Of a stretch of DNA of 64,000 nucleotides, positions 59,001-64,000 are shown in pieces (the stretch's first letter is position 1; each line of letters begins with the position of its first letter). The translations under genes and the position numbers were made by a program. A model generated the notes under the pieces. It worked only from the letters and a program-made list of their open reading frames with translations. It did not search any database and was not told where the DNA came from. This stretch comes from Rattus norvegicus (lineage: Eukaryota; Chordata; Mammalia; Rodentia; Muridae): assembly GCF_036323735.1 (NCBI RefSeq), contig NC_086021.1, forward strand, positions 128,107,976 through 128,171,975, read 5' to 3'.

Positions 59001-60692
59001 AAACACTTCGTCTGTATTTTCTCGAAGCAAGTCTCCTGGGATAGGGGTGGCATTTGCAATTCTGAAGAATTAGGAGAGGAAACCAGAAAACTTTAAAGAC
59101 CAGAATAAAAGAGGTACCAGAAGACTGTTTTAAATATTTTTGTCTCTAACTTTAAGTGATAAGTCTATACATAATTAAGAGTTAAATAAAATCTAAAACT
59201 CTTTTTAACATTAATTTTATGTTGATTCTGAAAAATGAACATTTTTCTAAATTGGGAAAAGTTAAAATTTTCAACGTGACTTTCAATGCAAATCTTAGTA
59301 CAACTCACTGATTTAATGATCACTTTTCTTTTTGTTTGTTTGCTTTGTTTTTCAAGACAGGGTTTCTCTGTGTCCCCCTGGCTGTCCTGGAACTTGCTTT
59401 GTAGACCAGGCTGGCCCTGAACCCACAGAGATCTGCCTGCCTCTGCTTCCTAGTGCCGTGATTAAAGGCGTGCACCGCCACACCTGACCAACAATCACTT
59501 TAAAGCCTGAAAACATCTGTTCTACTTTCCATGAAGCTCTCATCAGTAAAATAAAATAATTTGCCATTTTTGCCAGTAATAAAAACAGTTAGAGGGAAGT
59601 ACTTGGTGGTATAAGTAACTAAGCAATGGTTAGCTGACTTTTCAGTATGAAATGTGTACTACTCTTTATTATTTTATTCAATGTATTTTAGAACTCATTC
59701 CCATCTCCGTACCACTGCACTTTATGTTCTTTTTCTGGATCTTAAATAAACAAAAGAAAATAAAACAAGGGCTGGAGAGATGGCTTAGAGGTTAAGAGCA
59801 CTGACTACTCTTCCAGAGGTCCTGAGTTCAATTCCCAGCAACCACATGGTGGTTCATGGCCATGTATAATAAGATCTGGTGCCCTCTTCTGGCTTGTAGG
59901 CATGTATGCAAGCAGAACACTGTATACATAATAAATCTTTTTTAAAGGATGTGGTTCCCACACAGTTAAAAACAAACAAACAAAAAAACCTACAAGAAGC
60001 ACAGAACTGAAAATCAAACCAACAGGCAAACAATAAGACAATAAGACAAAAGAAAGTCCCAGAAGCAGCAGTGCGTGCTCACTCGTATGAGGCCTCAGGC
60101 ATCAAAGGAGGAGAAAACCCTCTAGTTTTTCCCTCTGAGGAAATTAGAATTTCTGAAATTACAGAATTCATACAGTTCTACATGAGAAAAATACAAAATA
60201 TGAATAGGTATTTGTCTATACATTCCTTCTTCCCTTTCTTTCCAGAGTGGGTCTTACTTTGATCCTACTCTGGGACTGGTACAAGATCTTCCCAAACCCC
60301 GGGTTACAGGAGTATACCATTGTGCTTGGCTACATACACTTCTTTTGAGTGAATTCCAGGTCCTGGTCACACAGTTGACATCTCTCGGCTTGCTAGTCCA
60401 TGACAGGTTTTTACCTTTTAGTCATCAGTCAGCTATTAATTCAGAAGGCCTCTGATAACTCTCTGTTTGACAAATACTAAAGGAAATTCTTGCATTCAGA
60501 AAAGGCAGCACTGTCTGAGCTGTGTGGGACATACCCGATTGCAGCAGGGGTCAGGCGGGTGTGCAGCTGAGGGGTGGCAGAGGTGGTGGTGGTCGTTAGG
60601 GAGCCGTCAGTTCCACTCTTCTCCCAGTCAAAAGGGTCACTTTCAATTACTCCAAAGGTCTTGATGCTATTGTCAAACACGGATGTTAGAAG
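43551..60692 (-). CDS. Ttbk2: TTBK2, tau-tubulin kinase 2, C-terminal 968 residues (six exons)
   Basis: Exons in transcript order: 60692-60535, 59061-58845, 54656-54445, 53287-52699, 50012-48745, 44013-43551. Together they give 2907 nt, 968 codons plus TAG, with all phases compatible. Human TTBK2 has 1244 residues as recalled, so about 276 residues, nearly the whole kinase domain (roughly 21-284), are encoded to the right of this window. TTBK2 is a CK1-family Ser/Thr kinase that CEP164 recruits to the mother centriole, where it removes CP110 and starts ciliogenesis. It also phosphorylates tau and tubulin. The part seen is the regulatory tail: it holds two SxIP motifs for EB proteins (SRIP, SKIP), the CEP164-binding segment around SKIPRPVSW, and a Ser/Pro/Arg-rich C-terminus ending SKPASKLSR. 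The frame is intact throughout. Human truncations in this tail cause spinocerebellar ataxia 11. Confidence 0.96.
44215..44340 (-). mobile_element. Old B1-type SINE in TTBK2 intron
   Basis: Diverged antisense monomer with gcctgcctcagcttcctagg. Confidence 0.5.
44398..44590 (+). mobile_element. B3/B4-type SINE in TTBK2 intron
   Basis: gatggctcagcgagtaaagg and caaggttgtcctctcacctc. Confidence 0.7.
44698..44835 (-). mobile_element. B1-type SINE in TTBK2 intron
   Basis: Diverged antisense B1 ending ggacaccaccacacctggct. Confidence 0.6.
44845..45215 (+). mobile_element. Possible old LTR/MaLR-like remnant
   Basis: The stretch ggtggggtctttgggaaggg ... cctgtctctggtaaatgatt resembles mammalian MaLR-type consensus pieces. 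No coding is present. Identification is from memory of pattern only. Confidence 0.3.
46303..46362. repeat. (GATA)n-(GACA)n microsatellite
   Basis: About 10 GATA units pass into 4 GACA units, in a TTBK2 intron. Confidence 0.97.
46708..46880 (+). mobile_element. B3/B4-type SINE in TTBK2 intron
   Basis: ggctggagagatgattcagt then ccccaggacctacacggtgg. Confidence 0.6.
47645..47745 (+). mobile_element. B1-type SINE in TTBK2 intron
   Basis: ttgcacatctataatcccag, internally short. Confidence 0.6.
48049..48182 (+). mobile_element. B3/B4-type SINE in TTBK2 intron
   Basis: ggggccagcaagatagttca then gagttggatccctgaggagc. Confidence 0.6.
48745..50012 (-). CDS. Ttbk2: TTBK2 large exon, EB1 and CEP164 motifs
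   Basis: The 1268-nt exon (422 codons plus 2 nt) starts ITIPRPSVASTQS and ends RPGVEA plus a split Arg codon. SRIP lies at 49190-49179 and SKIP at 48866-48855; both fit the SxIP motif that binds EB proteins. SKIPRPVSWVSTDQ matches the segment known to contact the CEP164 WW domain. Its acceptor is preceded by only 22 bp of pyrimidine tract and then by a long (AT)n repeat. Confidence 0.95.
50035..50097. repeat. (AT)31 microsatellite at TTBK2 acceptor
   Basis: 63 bp of pure AT start 22 bp from the acceptor of the TTBK2 1268-nt exon. Confidence 0.98.
50170..50312 (+). mobile_element. B1 SINE in TTBK2 intron
   Basis: gagccaggcacatcccttta to A tail, about 160 bp from the large-exon acceptor and antisense to the gene. 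Confidence 0.88.
50900..51005 (+). mobile_element. B1 fragment in TTBK2 intron
   Basis: gtatctgtaatcccagcact. Confidence 0.7.
51120..51290 (+). mobile_element. B1 pair, sense then antisense, in TTBK2 intron
   Basis: A sense B1 (51120-51205) is joined to an antisense B1 piece (51208-51290), so the transcript could form a hairpin. Confidence 0.65.
51555..51695 (+). mobile_element. B1 fragments, sense then antisense, in TTBK2 intron
   Basis: Sense B1 to tctacagagcgagt, then antisense tail gtgctgggatcaaag. Confidence 0.65.
52000..52290 (-). mobile_element. B3-type SINE in TTBK2 intron
   Basis: Antisense, with tgaactcaggtccttacgta and gtcatctcccagcccc. Confidence 0.55.
52315..52440 (-). mobile_element. 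B1 SINE in TTBK2 intron
   Basis: Antisense B1 with gtctgtcctggaactcacta. Confidence 0.75.
52492..52640 (-). mobile_element. B1 SINE beside a TTBK2 donor
   Basis: Antisense on the plus strand, so sense to TTBK2; it ends about 58 bp downstream of the donor at 52698. Confidence 0.85.
52699..53287 (-). CDS. Ttbk2: TTBK2 exon, disordered tail 1
   Basis: The 589-nt exon has acceptor ttttcttaag and donor GTAAGA. It begins MEKMQKDSSAGKEPV after a split Cys codon and includes KEWVIVDKEQDLRDF. It is acidic, Ser/Thr/Pro-rich and predicted to be disordered. A B1 on the gene's antisense strand ends within about 60 bp of its donor. Confidence 0.94.
53675..53763 (-). mobile_element. Old tRNA-derived SINE in TTBK2 intron
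   Basis: ggggatggaacccagggtct and gttaggcaggcactctacta are ID/B4-like in antisense. Confidence 0.55.
54445..54656 (-). CDS. Ttbk2: TTBK2 exon, SCA11 truncation region
   Basis: The acceptor is tttttctag and the donor GTATGT. It spans about residues 402-472 and includes PLVRKLRSIHSFELEKRL. Published SCA11 frameshifts fall near human residues 440-450, which would map to about 54510-54545 here. That placement is by residue counting. Confidence 0.93.
54820..54956 (-). mobile_element. B3-type SINE in TTBK2 intron
   Basis: Antisense, with ggtcagaggacaacttgtgg and cacctcaccagcc. Confidence 0.7.
54978..55155 (+). mobile_element. B2/B3-type SINE in TTBK2 intron
   Basis: gggcctggagagatgactca, ending cacacatgcacataattaaa. 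Confidence 0.8.
55327..55430 (-). mobile_element. ID element with G-rich, non-A tail
   Basis: ID body 55357-55430. The TSD acattacaactattt lies at 55312-55326 and 55431-55445. Between body and TSD there is no A tail but a G-rich run ending gagacctgtctta (ID sense, 55327-55356). Confidence 0.9.
55725..55885 (+). mobile_element. B2/B3-type SINE in TTBK2 intron
   Basis: aggctggagagatggctcca, ending cacataaaataaaaataaaa. Confidence 0.75.
56140..56385 (+). mobile_element. Possible old LTR/MaLR-like remnant
   Basis: It includes ttctgttgtttgcaaggtac and ttattatagcagcccaaac, typical of the 3' part of old mammalian repeats of this kind. It is diverged and non-coding. Confidence 0.3.
56450..56998 (+). 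mobile_element. Rodent L1 (Lx-type) 3' end
   Basis: The block around gggactagatgtcccagg and the ending gctgtgatcaagataaagtg followed by aataaaaaaata is typical of Lx 3' UTRs. It is 5'-truncated and lies in a TTBK2 intron. Confidence 0.75.
57045..57275 (-). mobile_element. B3-type SINE in TTBK2 intron
   Basis: Antisense, with tgaactgaactcagggcctt and gtgccacctctcctgtcc. Confidence 0.65.
57382..57502 (-). mobile_element. B1 SINE in TTBK2 intron
   Basis: Antisense B1 with gatccgcctgcctctccatc. Confidence 0.8.
57905..57980 (-). mobile_element. Old tRNA-derived SINE in TTBK2 intron
   Basis: ggagatggaacccagagcct and gctaggcaagtgctttacca are ID/B4-like in antisense. Confidence 0.55.
58082..58345 (+). 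mobile_element. B2/B3-type SINE in TTBK2 intron
   Basis: ggggctggagagacagctca to an A-rich end. It contains three copies of agagcgc-type repeats at 58138-58159. Confidence 0.75.
58579..58600. repeat. (TG)n microsatellite
   Basis: About 10 TG units followed by (TTTA)n. Confidence 0.95.
58722..58757. repeat. (CGCA/CACG)n tract
   Basis: Alternating purine-pyrimidine gcacgcgcacgcacacgcac and onward, with Z-DNA-like composition, in a TTBK2 intron next to a (TG)n at 58579-58600. Confidence 0.9.
58845..59061 (-). CDS. Ttbk2: TTBK2 exon, acidic linker
   Basis: The acceptor is attcttcag and the donor GTATGT. 72 codons, IANATPIPGDLL onward, are acidic (FPDEQLSDGENG) and end KIKLGICK. Confidence 0.94.
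59340..59490 (-). mobile_element. B1 SINE in TTBK2 intron
   Basis: Antisense B1, near complete, with tttgtagaccaggctggccc. Confidence 0.9.
59769..59945 (+). mobile_element. B2 SINE in TTBK2 intron
   Basis: Sense B2 starting gggctggagagatggcttag, near complete. Confidence 0.92.
60535..60692 (-). CDS. Ttbk2: TTBK2 exon, end of kinase domain
   Basis: The acceptor is gtggtttag and the donor GTATGT. It begins LLTSVFDNSIKTFGVIESDP, about residue 277, which closes the kinase domain, and continues into a Thr-rich linker. This is the first TTBK2 exon met from the right edge. Confidence 0.93.
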
Positions 60693-61174
60693 CTAAACCA
60701 CAAAGGAAAAAACTAGAGTGAGCCGACAGCAATCCAGGCAATTCATCTAAAGCAGACCCTTTAAAAAGGATCTATAATTAGATTTCCTTCTAAATCAACG
60801 GTTTAAAAGAGAAAACAAACTGGGACCATGTGTATCATAAGAAATTAATGTTAATTAATTAACTAATGTTGACTGTGGAACGAGTCTGTAGTTGTAAGAA
60901 ATATTTTATTTACAGAAGCTATATAATGCAGCCTTCTATTTATAATCTAACCTTACACAGTTAGGTGAAAGGAAGTATGAAGTGTGAATATATATACTCA
61001 TATCTATTCACGTAATCCACTCATCTGGCTGTTTATGTATTTGTGAAGTGGACATTTTTATATGGCTCAACCCAAATAGGTATAGGTACAGTAGCCAGTG
61101 GTTACAGCCGAGATGCCCACGACAGGAACATAAAGCAAACCTTTCATCTTTCCTTGTGTTTGTTTATCTTTTAG

Positions 61175-61320
61175 GAGCCGGGCAATGGTTGTGCATGCCT
61201 TTAATCCCAAGCACTGGGGAAGAAGTAGGTGGATCTCTGTGAGTTCAAGGCCAGCCTGGTCTACAGCTGGAGTTCTAGGACAGCTACACAAAGAAATCCT
61301 GTCTCGACAAACTAAAAAAC
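61175..61320 (+). mobile_element. B1 SINE in TTBK2 intron
   Basis: gagccgggcaatggttgtgc to A-rich end, near complete. Confidence 0.88.
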
Positions 61321-61637
61321 AATCAAACAAACAAAAACAAAAATTCAAAAAAATCCCAATCACACATACAGAAAAAATTTTATGTGTATGTTTATATACA
61401 CAGTCCAATTTATGCTTTTAGTTTGGCTTGTTTCAAATATAATTTCATTCTTACCTATACCTGTCCATATTTTCAACTTCATAAGTATAATTTTATTCTC
61501 TAATCATTTCTCTTACTCTGCTAGTATCCTGTACTCTGAAATTCATTTTTACGGTTCCTGCTTCAGACTGCCTGAAACCAACACTTCTTGTTGGAGCATT
61601 CTGCCCATATCTTTGAGGTTTAAAAAGATGATTCTGG

Positions 61638-61785
61638 GGCTGGAGAGATGGCTCAGTGGTTAAAAGCACTGGCTGTTCTTCCAGAGGTCCTGAGTTCAAT
61701 TCTCAGCACCCACATGGCGGCTCACAACCATCTGTAATGAGATCTGATACTCTGGTCTTGTATGCCTGAAAACAGTTACGTAATA
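61638..61785 (+). mobile_element. B2 SINE in TTBK2 intron
   Basis: Sense B2 starting gggctggagagatggctcag, running into the (ACAT)n tract. Confidence 0.9.
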
Positions 61786-61789
61786 CCCA

Positions 61790-61853
61790 TATACATACAT
61801 ACATACATACATACATACATACATACATACATACATACACACACATACATACA
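61790..61853. repeat. (ACAT)n microsatellite
   Basis: About 15 ACAT units form the 3' tail of a B2. Confidence 0.97.
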
Positions 61854-62961
61854 TGTTTAAAAAAGAGGACTCTGGCTATTAAGTGGACAACAGATGCCAT
61901 AAATAAACAGTGATGATGATAAACCAGTTAGGACCAGTGAGGAGGCTACTTATCAGTTAAACCAGAATGGACAAGTGATTTGAATATGACTTGGAAAAGA
62001 GTCCAAAGACCCTGTTGACAAAACTAATGAAGGCTGGGATGGCACAGACAGAATGAGGGCTAAGTTACATTTCTGTTCCAAGGCACTGGATAGACTGCCT
62101 AGAAATGCCAACTGGGGTGTTTGGGCCTGGGATATTCTGCAGAGCAGGCTGGTGGGTCATTAGCATATAAAAACCACTGTTTACAGTCACAGGGCCAGTG
62201 AGCTCCACTTGGAGGCCTTATCAAGGAGGTCTGAAGATGAAGACCTAGGGTATACACTGGTATATAAACATTACTCTACAAAGGTAACCAAGGTTAGAGG
62301 TAGCCAGTGAAGCCCAAACCCCAGAATGTAGAGTTCTAAAACTCACCCAAGGGAGCATGTTTCAACAAGGTGCATCAAATGCTATTCCGTAAGTCTATCC
62401 TTCTGAGTACTTAATTAATTCTTCTTTTAACCCACTGTAACCCCAAGAAGTCAGCACATGTCTGATCTTACTCATCACTGTATCTTCAAGAACTAAAAAA
62501 TTACCTTACAAATAATAGTTATTTTAAAAATATTTCAAGAATAAATATCAGCAAAAATATTTACTGAAAGATTTGCATAACTTTAACGTTCACTTACTTC
62601 CACAAAGGAAAAATGATATAGAAAAGAAATGGAGAGGAAAGGAATTGGAAAAGGTATGATTATAAAATCTTGGGAAATAATTTTGGTGCTAATTTTGGTT
62701 ATATAGGTTACCTGTTTTACAGCCAAGGGTACCCCAGAACATTGAAGACAAAGAGGGCTGGGCATGTGGGCATGCAGCTCAGCTATACAGCACTTCCCTT
62801 GACTATGTGAGGGCTCTGAATCTGGACCTGTGTGTTGCAAGGGGTGGGGGGTTGCTGGAGGGAGTAAGGGAAACACAGGGAGGAAAGGAAGGAAGGGAAC
62901 TAGGTACACCCAGGGTTTTTCTAATTCAAGGTTCTCATGAATTCTTTCTAAACTCCCGTCC

Positions 62962-63033
62962 CCATTAGTATTACCTGTGTGTATGTGATGGTGTGCACCA
63001 TTAGTATTACCTGTGTGTATGTGATGGCGTACA
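62962..63033. repeat. 36-bp tandem duplication
   Basis: Two adjacent 36-bp copies starting ccattagtattacctgtgtg (62962 and 62998) differ at only a couple of bases. Confidence 0.95.
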
Positions 63034-63764
63034 CATTTATTTTTCGTGAAACTGGGATATACAATAAAATGAATTTTTAAAGCACATTCAAGATACAGAA
63101 TTCTATTTTATTCTATTTCTTCTTTTTAGTTTCAAAATGTTTATGTATTATTTTTTGAATTTAACTAAAATGTGTTTTCTAAATAATTTGGTTGAATTCC
63201 TAACTATTTGCAGCCCACAAAGATGTTTGATGCTAGTTTCCAGACCCAGTGGATGAATAATCCTCTTATCCTCAGCACAGACCACCATCAATGACGGTGT
63301 CAATTATCCCCATATAAAATTTCAATTTGCCATTTTACAGAAAATGGAAGCAGGAGTTATCTATATTGTGATATATTGAATTTCACTGAGGATCGTGACT
63401 TCTCTATTTTAATTGAATAAGTGCAAACTAATAGATAAGCAATGCACTTACCCTCAGTGCAATGCTAATACTGGCTTGGCTTACTCAAAGACCATTCGAT
63501 GCAAAAGACAGCGACTTATTTAGTAATACATAAGTAGATCAAACAGGTAAAAAAAAAATGCACATATTTTTTCCTTTCTGCTCTTCGGGGTATTTTGACA
63601 ATACGGGAGTAAAACCCAAAAGTTGTACTGCACCCATAACAGACCCAGCAAGACAGAAGACAACGAAGGAAAAGCAATCAGGAGGATACGTGGCATTCAC
63701 TGTTTTCAAGGTTTCTGCTTTTAGTATTTTTAAAGTTTCTTTAATTTAAAGTTTCTGTGTATGA

Positions 63765-63900
63765 GCAATTGCCTGCATTTATTGTATGTGTACCATGTGT
63801 GCCTGGTACCTAAGGAGACCAGAAAAGGGCTTGAGATCCACTGGAACTGGAGTTACAGACCACTGTGACTCAGACTCAGACAGGTGCTGAGTCACAGCAC
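63765..63900 (-). mobile_element. B3-type SINE at right edge
   Basis: Antisense, with gagatccactggaactggag and ttacagaccactgtgactca. Confidence 0.6.
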
Positions 63901-64000
63901 GGAGCTTGGATGCGGCTTTCATCACAGGGCAGGCCCAGCACAAAGCTTAAGTGTGGGTTTCTTTATTAAGGTGGCGTTCCACAGCACTATCCTTTAAGCC

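Larger units (their letters stand above)
60693..64000 (-). other. Ttbk2: TTBK2 intron upstream of the last kinase exon
   Basis: The TTBK2 exon at 60692 needs a preceding coding exon ending in phase 0. I found none in this stretch, which holds SINEs, simple repeats and AT-rich unique sequence. Confidence 0.65.

Noticed and set aside
63558..63749. Open frame of 63 codons near the right edge as a TTBK2 exon
   Set aside because: It is on the wrong strand for TTBK2, with no kinase motif or splice borders.
1..64000. CRISPR arrays, operons, phage or bacterial defence systems
   Set aside because: The sequence is mammalian. The only regular repeats are microsatellites and SINEs.

Overview
The window is mammalian nuclear DNA, almost certainly from a rat. 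Genes are split into many short exons with GT/AG boundaries. The filler is dense in rodent SINEs (B1, B2/B3/B4-type) and contains several nearly identical young ID elements with target-site duplications (TSDs) plus a rat-type L1, a mix that points to Rattus rather than Mus. The gene order STARD9 > < CDAN1 < TTBK2 matches the block known from human 15q15.2. Assignment to rat is from repeat content and recalled protein families; no database search was run.

Layout. Positions 1-16083 are mostly repeat: SINEs, an old L1 relic on the minus strand (about 3440-6720) and a nearly full-length but dead L1 (7572-13590, minus strand, 14-bp TSD). This stretch is most likely STARD9 intron. Positions 16084-18084 carry the last seven coding exons of STARD9 on the plus strand, including its START lipid-binding domain. 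CDAN1 (codanin-1) lies tail-to-tail with STARD9 on the minus strand, from its ATG at 35500 to its stop at 22327. All 28 coding exons could be phased, giving 1229 residues. Its first exons sit in a CpG island (about 34700-35660). About 1.4 kb further on begins the very long 3' UTR of TTBK2, also on the minus strand. Its six 3'-terminal coding exons (43551-60692) encode the last 968 residues. Nearly all of the kinase domain and the TTBK2 promoter lie beyond the right edge.

Functions. The three genes do not form an operon-like unit. STARD9 is a kinesin-3-type centrosomal motor with a START domain, CDAN1 is an ASF1-binding regulator of histone supply (congenital dyserythropoietic anaemia type I), and TTBK2 is the kinase that licenses ciliogenesis (spinocerebellar ataxia 11). 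TTBK2 and STARD9 both act at centrioles or microtubules, but nothing in the sequence shows co-regulation.

No new biological system was found. The points most worth a second look are an (AT)31 tract squeezed against the acceptor of the largest TTBK2 exon, a roughly 130-bp duplicated module in the TTBK2 3' UTR, a tandem CAGCAG acceptor beside the ASF1-binding motif of CDAN1, and several odd retroelement structures (an ID copy without a poly(A) tail, an ID-B2 chimera, and a B2 fragment patching an L1 deletion).
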